The notes under the pieces: model-generated | What the model was told of the DNA's origin: nothing | The model's input: only the letters and a program-made list of their open reading frames with translations | Database searches by the model: none | Made by a program: the position numbers and the translations under genes | Assembly (NCBI GenBank): GCA_030704615.1 | Contig: CM060734.1 | Span: 6,510,001-6,574,000 of the forward strand | Length of the DNA stretch: 64,000 nucleotides | Reading direction: 5' to 3' | From: Takakia lepidozioides | Taxonomy: Eukaryota > Streptophyta > Takakiopsida > Takakiales > Takakiaceae | Part shown: piece after piece, positions 10,821 to 20,543 of the stretch | How the letters are laid out: every line of letters starts with the position of its first letter | Position numbering within the stretch: the first letter of the stretch is position 1

Positions 10821-11680
10821 TCCCGCATGTACTGTCCGAACTGTCGATACCGAAAATGCCACCACCCCAACCAGCTGTGCAATGCTCCCAGATTGGTTGT
10901 CTCCACTGCACCTGACGTGTTCCACCAAGCCTCGATGATAGCAAACTTAACCTCCGCGTCATCAAATGTGGGTGCATCCTTCCACGCCGTACAAAGGACA
11001 CGGTGTTCAGCCTGGAATGAGCTAGCAACAAATTTGGTAGTGTAGTGGGATAGACTCTGCATCCAATGGAATCCACAGGATCTCTCTTTCCCCTCCATTG
11101 GAACATTGGGGTCCTCACCGTACACACGCCGCACCGCTGCCCAGTTGGCCTGAGCGTTGTCTGCCATGAATCCCCTGAAATTGGGCTCTGGCAATCCCGC
11201 CCTTGCCATCTGCTCGTTTATGCCCTCCCACAGATGCATCTCGGACTGTGTGTCCTCCCCTTTCATCTTGCAGATTGCAATCGTCATGAGCCTCTTGGAG
11301 TGATAGTCATAAACATGCGCACCCATAGTCACCCACTGATGGTTTGTAATTCTCTTGATGTGATCATTCGACAAGTTTCCAGTTGTCATGCGAGTGACCA
11401 AGTCTACTCCACTCCCAGGCCCACACGTCGACATTTTGAAAATGTAACAACGATCGGATTTGCTGCCTTGCCCTGGAAACCTGCTACCTTGGATGTAGTC
11501 ATATCCAGTCATTCGTTTCACCTCCAGGATTGAATACATGTCCGACCCCCTGCCGAACTCCTGCTTGCAAGATACGATGTGATTCCGCACATTCGGACTA
11601 CAAACGTGCAAGACGGACTCCAAGAGGTCACGCATCTCGTCTTCGGTCAAGGGCTCTCGGTCGGAACCATCTTCAGACAT
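10821..11680 (-). CDS. TIR-1 transposase, MULE-like catalytic core exon
   Basis: About 285 residues from an ATG at 11680 to a splice donor (GAG|GTAGGC) at 10820; the intron to 10738 ends CTTCTAAG. Candidate RNase-H-fold acids: Asp in AHVYDYHSKRLMTIAICKM, Glu in SEMHLWEGINEQM (the conserved E..W of MULEs) and Asp in GFMADNAQANWAAVRRVYG. A Cys-x-x-His motif follows in SCGFHWMQSLSHY. Order and spacing fit a Mutator-like transposase. A KDZ or other SWIM-containing superfamily is the main alternative. The exon has no internal stop. Confidence 0.68.
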
Positions 11681-11752
11681 GATTTTGCCAAGAGCAATCT
11701 TGTGGGCTGCCTTTAGCTGAAAAGCGCTTTGGTTTGGCTCCGGGGCTCAATT

Positions 11753-12755
11753 TCACCTCCTCTTTGAGGATGGCGGGTGCTTCCTGCACAGCCTCACGCA
11801 TGTTGCCTCTCGCCAAGGGGGGGCAGTGGACCCCAACGGGTGTATGCAAGCTCTAGTCAAGTCCGGGAGCAAATGGATTACGTAATATTGCTTGGCTCTG
11901 CACATGGACATGCACGTCGGTGGTTCTTTGCAATGTGCACACTTGAAAGAACCCGCAGGAGCTTGGCTGGAGACAATGAATGGATGATGCGTTGTGCCAG
12001 TCCAATCCGTCTCGTTTCTCCGCCCTCCTTTGGAGAGAAAGTGGAAGCAGGTGGGATTGAGGCACCTCAGCTTCCCCGCACAGAGGACATATCGTACACG
12101 AACACCATCAGCAATTTTCGTGCTACTGGTCTTCGTCACACACCAGGGGTGTCCGTCATGCTTTCGATCCATGTCTGTTAACATCCCGGAGGCTTTGTTT
12201 GACGAAGAAACAGGTGGAAACTCGAAGATGACATTGCCATCGACTTCGGGAGGCAGAACGTTACCTTTCTGACTGGGAATTTGGCATAGTCGAGAGCAGC
12301 CAGCTCGGAGCGAGAACCATCGAGGTGATGTTGTCGTAGGAGCTGCACACCTTTGGAGTTATGCTCGAGGGCACATGCGTAGCACCTACAGAGACGTCCA
12401 TGCCGGATTTGAACGACCGTGTGGAGGACATGGGTACCTCAATGCAATCATCTTCCTCGTCGGAAATGTCGAATACGTCCACACGAGAAGCTATGGAGGG
12501 TCTTGACGGTCCAGGTCGGGAATGATTATCGTTGCATACCTCTCTGTTGGCAGTGGCCGCCTGTCGGTTTCCGGACTCCTTTGTGGATGGTGTGGGCAGC
12601 GACTGATTCGGAAAGGGAATGGGCATTCCCACAGCTCGGTACAGGATGGTGTCTGATGGGGGAACGTGCCATTCGATTCCGCAACCTCCGTCGTTACCTA
12701 GCACGACAATGGTCTCGTCAACCTGTCCAGGAACATCCTTCCTTTCTTCTTCCAA
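11753..12755 (-). pseudogene. TIR-1 transposase, N-terminal region
   Basis: Two minus-strand segments (12261-12755 and 11753-12184). The first is a Ser/Pro-rich, probably disordered leader with an acidic patch (FDISDEEDDCIEV). The second has a Cys/His-rich module: YVLCAGKLRCLNPTCFHF and FKCAHCKEPPTCMSMC, plausibly a zinc-binding DNA-recognition domain ahead of the catalytic core. Both lie directly upstream of the core exon on the same strand. A frame change between 12184 and 12261, and another near 11753, suggest indels or unrecognised introns. Confidence 0.55.
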
Positions 12756-13311
12756 ATAAACTGTGCCCGGTTTTGAGCTTGAATTTGGAACAAAGGTAAG
12801 TTTCAGTCACTCTGCAAAGTCCTCCCTCGTTTGGGATCCAGGCTCTCCCAAGTTGCGGAGGACAGCAAACTATAGCGTAGGAATTCGGAGCCATCGAACA
12901 CCGCACGAAGTTGGCAAGTGCGAGGTTCAGTATAGCGACAGACCAAGGCTCACAGGCACCATGCGGAGTCCATCGACGATTGGAAGTCGCACATTGAAGT
13001 GGAAAGTATTGTTTCAAGCTACATGCATGAAGGTGGGAGGTTGATTCCATAGCCAGTAAGTATGACAATGATGGCCGATTCGGCGACGAAATAACATCTC
13101 CTGACAGTTTCTCCTGAGGGTGGATCCAGCAGTATTCTCGGTGCAGACAGGAAACGTTCGCACTGACAAGTGCCAGTACTGTTAGTTAAAACGGTCAGAC
13201 AACCAAGTTGTGCTCATCAAGACTGGCCGCAATTGTGTTGTTTCGGAACAATGCAACCCATTCAGGTTCCAGATTTCCCGTCCCGAGTGATTCTTTCGAT
13301 TGCTGGTGGAC
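12756..13311. other. Intergenic region upstream of the transposase
   Basis: No convincing coding segment. It may hold a 5' leader and an intron of the minus-strand transposase (a possible acceptor lies near 12795). It leads directly into the palindrome array. Confidence 0.5.
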
Positions 13312-14772
13312 GGAAATACGGCGCCGCATTTCCGTATTGCATCTTGGTCATGCACCAGAGCGACGGAAATGCGGCACCGAGTTTCCGTCCGGGGGAAACC
13401 TTTATACTCTCCAGAACGGAAATGCGGTACGCAGCAAGCACCCATGCAAACGCGGAAATGCGGGGCATTTCCGTTCTGATTGAGAATTATGAACAACGGG
13501 AACAGAAATGCGGCACCGCATTTCCGTCCGAGTCGCACTTTCCGACATTCCAGAACGGAAATGCGGCACCGCATTAGACGAACGGAAATGCGGTAACCAT
13601 TTCCATCCAACAAGCACGGTATGTGAAGGTGGAACGGAAATGCGGTACCGCATTTCCGTTCTGATTGAGAATTATGAACAACGGGAACAGAAATGCGGCA
13701 CCGCATTTCCGTCCGAGTCGCACTTTCGACATTCCAGAACGGAAATGCGGCGCCGCATTTCCATTTTGTATCTGATGCATGGAGCCGAGTGCAATTCCGA
13801 CCGCTTCAGCGCAATTTTGAGACATTCATACTATCCAGAACGGAAATGCGGTACCGCATTTCCGTTCTGACTGAAAATCGTGAACCATCGGAACTGAAAT
13901 GCGGCAGCGCATTTCCATCCGAGTCGCACCTCCCAACATTCCAGAACGGAAATGCGGCACGCATTTCCGTTCTGATGAAAAATCGTGAAACATCGAACTG
14001 AAATGCGGTACCGCATTTCCGTCGGAGTCGCACCTTCCGACATTCCAAAACGGAAATGCGGCGCCGCATTTCCGTTTTGTATGTGAGGCATGGAGCTGTG
14101 GAACGAAAATGCGGCACCGCATTTCCGCCAGGGTCAGACGTTAATACTCTACAGAACGGAAATGCGGTACCGCATTTCCGTTCTGACTGAAAATCGTGAA
14201 CAACGGGAACAGAAATGCGGCACCGCATTTCCGTCCGAGTCGCACCTTCCGACATTCTGAACGGAAATGCGGCGCCGCATTTCCGTTTTGTATATGGGCC
14301 TGGAGCTGTGGGACGGAAATGTGGTGCCGCATTTCCATCCATGTGAGACCTTCAAACTTTCCAGACCGGAAATGCGGCACCGCATTTCTGTTCAGGTGAG
14401 ACCTCTATACTTTCCCGAACGGAAATGTGGCACGGCATTTCCGTTCATCAACTAAGGTATGTGAAGGGGGAACGGAAATGCGGTACCGCATTTCCGTTCA
14501 GATTGAAAATCATGAACCACGGGAACTGAAATGTTGTGCCGCATTTCCGTCCGAATCGCACCTTTCGACATTCCGAACGGAAATGCGGCGCCGCATTTCC
14601 CTTTTGTATCTCATACATGGAGCTGTGGGACGGAAATGCGGCACCGTATTTCCGTTCAACAACTAAGGTATGTGAAGGTGGAACGGAAATGCGGTGCCGC
14701 ATTTTCTTCCAACAAGTACGGATGTGTAGCTTCGTGATGGTACTTAACGGAAATGCGGCGCCGCATTCGCAT
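13312..14772. repeat. Array of about 28 regularly spaced 22-bp palindromes
   Basis: Each unit is GGAAATGCGG, a two-base centre (CG, CA, TG or TA), then CCGCATTTCC. Units recur every 50-57 bases. Spacers come in recurring types ('TTCTGATTGAGAATTATGAA', 'TCCGAGTCGCACTTTCCGAC', 'TTTTGTATCTGATGCATGGA', 'TTCAACAACTAAGGTATGTG'), so parts of the array form a higher-order repeat of three to four palindromes (about 160-210 bp). The array fills the gap between the divergently transcribed transposase (minus) and the plus-strand gene starting at 15207. Frames translating it (repeats of ERKCGTAFPF) are artefacts. Confidence 0.93.
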
Positions 14773-15206
14773 TTTCACTCCAACTCATCAGACGCTGGGA
14801 CGGAAATGCCTTGAAATGTGAACACGTGGAGCAACGGAATTGCGGCACATGTCTGCACTCTATCTGACTGAAGTGGCATGAGGCGGCGCGGCCTGACCGT
14901 TGGATAATGATGTTTGTTTTTCGGACGGCAGGCGTACCCTGAACGATTCGAATTTCGTAATGACGCAAAGTCCACGAGGAGACACTTTCGTCCAACCCTT
15001 TCGAACCCAAGTGGTGCATCACCGCCGTTTCATCTACTTTTGTCGTGTCTCCTCAGTCACCCCTCTCGCGCCCTTTCCATCTGCACTCTTTGCCCCTTTT
15101 CCCTGTCTCTGTTCTTCTTATGCTCGAACCTGAGAGGGGGGGAGTTCGTGCACCAGACAGGAGACCTCGTCGCAAGCTCCGAAAATTTACTTCGGACGTA
15201 GGCCAA
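14773..15206 (+). promoter_or_regulatory. Probable promoter and leader of the TIR-1 plus-strand gene
   Basis: About 430 bases between the last palindrome and the first plausible ATG. It includes a long pyrimidine-rich run (15045-15125, rich in CTCTC/CCCTTTTCC), a common feature of plant 5' leaders. No clear TATA box was seen. Confidence 0.35.
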
Positions 15207-16436
15207 TGCCGAAGGGGAGGAAGCAGATGCGTCTACAGGAGGAGATTGCCATCTCCGAGCAGCAGGCCACTCAGGCAACCCAGCCACCAGTGAGAGCTCC
15301 ATGCGATCGGGCTGCGCGCAGCTGATCGAGCACCGAACCCCCATTTTGCTTCTGTAATTCTTAGACTGAATGCTAGGAGACTTGAATGCAGAACATGTTT
15401 GCATGCCTAACAGGAAAGGTGGACGTGCTGGAGGGATCGCAGGAATCCGAAAGAGCCGCAGGAAGAGTCCGAGGAGCTAGCTGCAGCACGTACACCCACC
15501 CGATCCCCGAGCGCGGGTATTCCTGCCGGGCCTAGCCCTGTGCGTTTCAAAGACGCGGCTTCGAAGGGCAAGTTCAAAGCCCAGAGATCGACTCGCGTTC
15601 TTCGGTCATGGAGAATCGCCAGCAGGGGTCGGGCCCTTCTCCAGCAAAGTCGAAGAAGAAGCAGCCCGTCCCTCTACTGGTTTCTGAACCGGCTCAGGCC
15701 GATTCACCCCCCCAACGCGAATGAAGCAGCAGGGTAAAAGACAGATTCAATTGCAGCAGACACCTTCACCTGCAAGGATGAGGAAGCAGAAGGCAATCAG
15801 GGCGACGGCCGAACAATCTCCCGCAAAACCGCTTCCACGAGCTGAAGCTCAGTTCCTGGAGGATTTCCCGCCTGCAGATGTTGGGGCCGACTCTGCTGCA
15901 GCGAAGGCAATGGGATCGACCGTTTCTGTCGATTTGGTACCGGAGGAGGGTGCTGCCGCTCAACGTTCGCAGCAAGACCTCACCACCGATGAGCAAGCAG
16001 GCCCGGAGGAGGCCTCTGCAATGGCAGAATTGCCCGCAACAGGCCCCAGAGTGCAGCTCCAGTTGAGGATGCTCCAGCTGCTCAGCCACTACCGGCACCT
16101 ACAGACATGTCTCCGGAGGATTTCAAAAGTGCAGCGGATAAAATGTTGGAGGAGACACACAGTAGCATTGGCAGAGTTCTGGGCAGCAGGGTATTCCAGC
16201 GGACTCTTCGAATCCCACTCTGTCGCATGGTCTCCCTTCCCATCGTCAGGCAGGCCCTTCCCGGAGATGTGGATAAGCTCAAGTTCGCATTTCGAGAAGG
16301 GTACCGTCTGGGATCGGCAGCGTTTACGTTTCCATTGAGAATGAGGACGGCGAAACTCGTGGACCCACTGCCGATGAATTGTCAACGTGGGATACCCACT
16401 GGCACACTCGCAACGACGAATTCGAGGCGACGCTGA
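15207..16436 (+). pseudogene. TIR-1 plus-strand gene, disordered N-terminal region
   Basis: The most plausible start is ATG 15207 (MPKGRKQMRLQEEIAISEQQ), just after the pyrimidine-rich leader. A donor (CCACCA|GTGAGAG) near 15290 and an acceptor (CCTAACAG) at 15411 suggest intron 1. The following exon is Lys/Arg/Ser/Pro-rich and shifts frame several times up to 16107. There the sequence becomes more ordered (MSPEDFKSAADKMLEETHSS, then VDKLKFAFREGYRLGSAAFT). Amino-acid composition suggests a nuclear, largely unstructured region. Function not recognised. Confidence 0.45.
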
Positions 16437-16637
16437 AGGGTGATCCAGACTTCGGCCATATGTCGGTAAAATGTTCTTTGTGTGGGACGGGAATCACCGA
16501 CTTCTCCTGGTGGGAGTACATCAAGCAGAACCATGCCAAGCACATTGGCTGGCATTACATGGTGGAGTGTGTCATCCTCAAGGTGAAGGCGGCAGACTCC
16601 TCCCTGCTCAAGAATGCCATGGCGGACCTCAACTCGT
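16379..16637 (+). CDS. TIR-1 plus-strand gene, exon with C2H2-like zinc finger
   Basis: An 86-residue open stretch with KCSLCGTGITDFSWWEYIKQ followed by NHAKH, i.e. C-x2-C-x16-H-x2-H. The Trp/Tyr between the ligands is reminiscent of BED-type or other CCHH fingers. The exon probably continues from the 16107-16436 frame (short overlap in a different frame) and ends at a donor (AACTC|GTAAG) near 16637. A DNA-binding role is inference. Confidence 0.5.
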
Positions 16638-16747
16638 AAGATACTCATACCCTCCCTAGCACGTTCGAAATGCGGTGCCGCATTTCGGTTTCCATTCTGG
16701 TTTGTTTCCGTGCTTCCGTGTACTGAACTGGAGAGTGTGCCTTGCAG
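16638..16747 (+). other. Intron containing one palindrome
   Basis: GTAAGATAC...GCCTTGCAG boundaries. The intron holds CGAAATGCGG-TG-CCGCATTTCG (16666-16688). Placement inside an intron, not an exon, matches the pattern elsewhere in the element. Confidence 0.6.
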
Positions 16748-17310
16748 GGTCACTGAGAATGCGTACGTGCATACCCACATGGCACATATGCTGTACAGGG
16801 TGAGGAAAACTGGTCTCACTGATCCGCAGATGTTTGCGAAATGCTGGAGCCCGAGCTCATTCAGAAAGCCGTTGCAAAAAGACAGACCGGACATGGTATC
16901 GTCTCACTATGGATGGAATGGTGGAGGTGATATACGAAGTAAGTCGTCCTCCAATTTCCCTCTGCTCATCCTTCCCCAATTTCCAGTAATCTTTCCACAT
17001 GAATCGAATGTAACGCTTCTGCATGTTTTTGTTGGCAGTCAAACATCAAGCTGGATTTGGCCCATGCCAAACGCTTCTTCATGGAAAGTGAGGGGCAGGT
17101 GAAAACGTTGCAGTCATTGACTGAGCACTTGAAGGAAGCCGGTGTCAAGTCCAGAACCAAATACAAGTCAAAGCTTGTGAAGCTGGTGGCAATTGCAGAT
17201 CCGGCACTTGGAAAGGACTTCATCCCCGAGATTGCAAAACACTATTCTCGGGCCATGCAGCCGACCATGCAATTGGAGAAACTGCATCACCTCTCAACGG
17301 CATGTGTTGA
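16748..17310 (+). pseudogene. TIR-1 plus-strand gene, middle exons
   Basis: Exon 16748-16942 ends WYRLTMDGMVEVIYE before GTAAGTCG. A GT-AG intron to 17039 (TTGGCAG) is followed by SNIKLDLAHAKRFFMESEGQ, a Lys-rich helical stretch (VKSRTKYKSKLVKLVAIADP) and MQPTMQLEKLHHLSTACVEA. The 16748-16942 exon changes frame internally. No known domain; the second exon looks alpha-helical and basic. Confidence 0.5.
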
Positions 17311-17376
17311 GGCGAAAGAGAAGGTGAGGTTTCAATGCACTGAAGTTCCTTCCTAGCAATAGCCACTCTCTTCCAG

Positions 17377-17824
17377 CTCCTGACATTGGATCGGAAATGG
17401 CAGACACGGTGGCTGTCGATCTGGAATGCATCCGAGAGCATAAGGACAATGTGGTCTTTTCCCCACTGGAAGTTTCCGACCCTGCAGTGGATGTGTGGCT
17501 CAACCGCATGACTTGGTGGTTCCAGGTAATTCAAGGTACTTCCCCAGATTTGCTTTTCTGAAATGAATTCCCTGAACTGCTACGTGACAATGCATTTGGG
17601 AATCGCAGGTAATGTCGAATGCGAAGGAGCAAGTCGTAATGCACACAAATTCGTTCGGCTTGTACGTCAAATGGGATGGAACACAGACATTGGAAGACTA
17701 CGTGACACGTTTCAGATGTGCGTACAAGGACAACCTTTTCGCCAGAGAGCTACAGACAGCAAGAAGGCGTGGAGTTTACACATCAGGAGGGAGCGGGGAA
17801 AGCTGCAATGCGAATTGTTTACAG
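17377..17824 (+). CDS. TIR-1 plus-strand gene, exons possibly derived from a methyltransferase core
   Basis: Exon 17377-17526 reads ADTVAVDLECIREHKDNVVF, then LEVSDPAVDVWLNRMTWWFQ before GTAATTC. Exon 17610-17824 reads VMSNAKEQVVMHTNSFGLYV, KWDGTQTLEDYVTRF and a basic tail before GTGAAG. The arrangement (hydrophobic strand, acidic loop, aromatic helix, then strand) loosely parallels the DIPD...GGCIVVLATRG region of the TIR-2 methyltransferase. The C-terminal tails of the two genes are clearly homologous, so this may be a diverged, catalytically inactive copy. That assignment is weak. Confidence 0.4.
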
Positions 17825-17970
17825 GTGAAGCACAGCTGCCCTTGTATGCGAAGCCTGGTTACGAGGTTTGTCTCGGAAATGCGGCACCGCATTCGCATTT
17901 TATGTTTTCGGTGGCACTCTGCGAGTAGGTTGGTCTCAACTTTTGCTCACGCATGCTGACTGCCTTGCAG
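17825..17970 (+). other. Intron containing one palindrome
   Basis: GTGAAGCAC...TGCCTTGCAG boundaries. A palindrome copy (GGAAATGCGG-CA-CCGCATTCGC) lies at 17874-17896. Confidence 0.6.
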
Positions 17971-18525
17971 GTATATGAAATACGTGCTCCTTCAGACAGG
18001 GGCCCTGGCTCAAGAGCCCCCCGTTCTTCATGGCTTGGACCGTGGCGGGCCCAAGCTGTGTCTACACACCCGAGATGCAGAAACAATGGCATCCCGCGCA
18101 TCTCGTTGGATGCCCCTGGTAGGGAATGTCCCTAAGCCGACTTCATGACGAGCCCGGTGAGGGACTACTCCCTTCCTAGTTATGCAGCTAAACTCGCAAA
18201 TACAGCGATTAGAAGAAGTGAGAATCCCAGTAAAGTAGAGCAGATTTTGGAGAGGGCTAGGAGGACAGAAGGATAAGGAAAGAGTTGGCAGCAGCTCAGA
18301 CAGGTAGACGGGTACGAAGTACATATGTGATTCAGCGGATGAGAGCGACGCAGACAGGGAGGAAGACGACCCAACGGAGGTGAGATGGACAGTTCCAGGG
18401 AAGATGGGATTTTTGAAAGCCTGGCCAACGAGCAGTCCGCTGGAGATGAGAAAGGCACTGAGGGGGTGGAGGCGGAGCAGGACAGTCTAGAACAGGATGA
18501 GGATTCGGATGATTTTCAAGATTAA
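17971..18525 (+). pseudogene. TIR-1 plus-strand gene, C-terminal tail shared with TIR-2
   Basis: After VYEIRAPSDRG and an in-frame TAA at 18133-18135, the same frame gives DFMTSPVRDYSLPSYAAKLA and IRRSENPSKVEQILE. Later frames give DSADESDADREED, EVRWTVPG and an acidic end. TIR-2 encodes the counterparts DFMPSPERD, LPTYAARLAS, IRRSSEPSRVQQILD, LDSAEES and EVRWTVPQGEDGIFE at 62073-62460. The tail is thus conserved between two members of the family while both copies carry stops nearby. The last stop is at about 18523. Confidence 0.7.
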
Positions 18526-18658
18526 TAGAATTTTAATGAAGTCTCTGTAAATGTAAATTCTCTTCCAGAGTATATAAGGAAATTCCCCGACATTCGTGAC
18601 CCCTCTCCAGTGTGCATTCCAGCCACACAATCGCCCAAACCACGACGCTCCCAAAATC

Positions 18659-19352
18659 AGAAATGGGGCACCGCATTTCCAAAATTTTGGCAACTCTAAG
18701 AACCTCTTTTGGAAATGCGGCACCGCATTTCCAAACAGGGGAGGGACTAAATTTTCCATTTCAATGTTGGCATAGTAAAAAGTAATCGGCCGATTGGAAA
18801 TGCGGTGCCGCATTTCCAAAATTTCCTTTGTCCACACGCCAGTTTTGGCCTCTCCCGCTCATTGCATGGATGCCACCACGCTTACAGAGGTCGAACAAGG
18901 AGGTCGAACAAGGAGGTCGAGATGGCGGAATTGGAAATGCGGTGCCGCATTTCCATATTGGGGATGGTCGTTGTTCGAACTGCAGGCCCATCAGCAAAAA
19001 TTGGCACCGCATTCCATTGTAAAAAAAAGTCGATGACGGACATGGAAATGCGGCGCCGCATTTCCAGAACGGACATCGCAATTTGTCCATTTGCAGACCC
19101 TCTCACGGAAATGCGGTAACGCATTCCATCGCGCTGGTCGGAAATGTCACACTTTTCGAAGTGTTGACGGAAATGCGGCACCGCATTCCCTTGTCCAAAA
19201 AGAAGTTTCCATTGCCAAGCTGGAAATGCGTCGCCGCATTTGCAATGCCAACCTCGTTGTCTGTCCAATTTATAGACCCGTGTTGGTATTTCGTGTACCT
19301 GGACGGAAATGATGCACCGCATTCCTTGTCCGACACTGAAATGCGACATTTC
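18659..19352. repeat. Second palindrome cluster, about 11 units with unrelated spacers
   Basis: Copies near 18659, 18713, 18796, 18932, 18999, 19045, 19106, 19169, 19222, 19302 and 19335. Centres are CA, TG, CG, TA; some units lost arm bases. Unlike the first array, spacers are not similar to each other. The cluster occupies the convergent gap between the plus-strand gene (ends 18525) and the minus-strand gene at 19648. Confidence 0.9.
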
Positions 19353-19647
19353 CATGTCCGACATGGCGTTACTCTGGTATATTCTTGACACTGACTCTCA
19401 TACCGGTTACTCTGCTATATTCCCGGACAGACAATTGTAGAAATGAGACATCAAATTGTAAACAGTGGGCCAATTCCGACAGTTATTCAACAGAATGAAA
19501 CACAATCATACAGAAGTGAGGTACGATGGGTTTATTGATCGGACACGATGTCTCACATTTACCAACTGCAGACAAAACTAAGCCCTTCCTCTTCTACATG
19601 GGCTTCACCAAGTCGACGGAACTTCGATACCCCTCAAAACAAGCTCA
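19353..19647. other. Non-coding spacer
   Basis: No coding or repeat structure seen beyond the palindrome cluster to its left; probably 3' flank of the minus-strand gene. Confidence 0.4.
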
Positions 19648-20299
19648 TCACTGCTGCGGCACCTCGAGGTAAACTGCAATTCGGTCGTTTCTGCTGCCCT
19701 TGCTGGAGCCGACGACAATGTCATGTCCATCAATGATACCACCATCATACATTGACAAGGTCACTGTGGGCCTCATGTGCCCGTGCGATTCGTCTTCGCA
19801 ACTCAGCCGAATGTCTCCATACACTGGAAGAGCGGAGTGATCTGCACGTATATAGTTTTCCCCGGCCGTCCTCCCTGGTCCACTGGCAGCAGTTCCAGCG
19901 CCAAAGCGAGGCCGTGCGTGATCTGTCCGGCATCCCTTTCCAGCTTGGTATATCGAGGTCAACAATTTTCAGGACCCACGGACCGCATTGACCCTCGCCC
20001 TCACCTCGCTCAAAGCGGTAATAGCCCTCCAGATACTCCATTGCGCGCAAAGACTCTTGCTTGATTCCAGCAGCGTCTGTGAAAACAGAGAGCCAGACAA
20101 TGATGTCTCCTGATTCTGGTTTGAACATAGCATAATCGTGGCCATGATAAGGGCAGTCGGCTGGATTTCGGCGGCACGGCATCCTTGAAAAAGAGTAGCG
20201 GAGTACGCTCAATGACAGCAGCTCCCGGATGGAGGAGGAGCAGCGCGGTGGCTGGAAAAGTTCAAAACGCTGCAATTCCTCACAAACACTCCAGGGCAC
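19648..20299 (-). pseudogene. TIR-1 accessory gene, minus copy of an inverted pair (unknown)
   Basis: Blocks: FSRMPCRRNPADCPYHGHDY, AMFKPESGDIIVWLSVFTD, WVLKIVDLDIPSWKG, WRWNCCQWT, then in another frame VYGDIRLSCEDES and LSMYDGGIIDGHDIVVGSS. The same blocks occur in the same order in the plus-strand gene at 20668-21274. The conserved Cys/Asp residues (C..N..DCP..G.DYAM) and short beta-like segments suggest a compact domain, about 190 residues. One frame change near 19850 breaks this copy. I recognise no family. Confidence 0.55.
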
Positions 20300-20543
20300 A
20301 TTTAAATTTCCCCCCTACAGGATCCTGGACCGATGAAGATTGGCTGCTGCATGAATGTAGCCGTTTTCAGTTTCCTACCCTGCCATGCAAACTATGGGCA
20401 GTCACTGCCAGGTGGGCCGATAGCCACTGGACACGACGAAGTCCATCCCCTCTTCTTCGATGTAAATGCGGCGCCGAATTTCCATCCGGGGGATGGACTT
20501 CGGTGGCAGATCTCAAACTATAACTTGTTGATGAGAAAGATGT
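20300..20543. promoter_or_regulatory. Divergent intergenic region with a palindrome
   Basis: The only non-coding gap between the two divergently transcribed accessory genes. It contains a palindrome copy, TAAATGCGG-CG-CCGAATTTCC, at 20462-20483. As in the 13.3-14.8 kb array, the palindrome sits between divergent genes. Confidence 0.5.

Noticed and set aside
13312-14772. CRISPR array
   Set aside because: Regular spacing and palindromic repeats invite it, but spacers recur in types, the context is a eukaryotic transposon with introns, and there are no cas genes.
13182-14814. Many overlapping small proteins with repeated ERKCGTAFPF/RCRISVP motifs
   Set aside because: They are simply the palindrome array translated in all frames on both strands; no start, splice or codon signal supports them.
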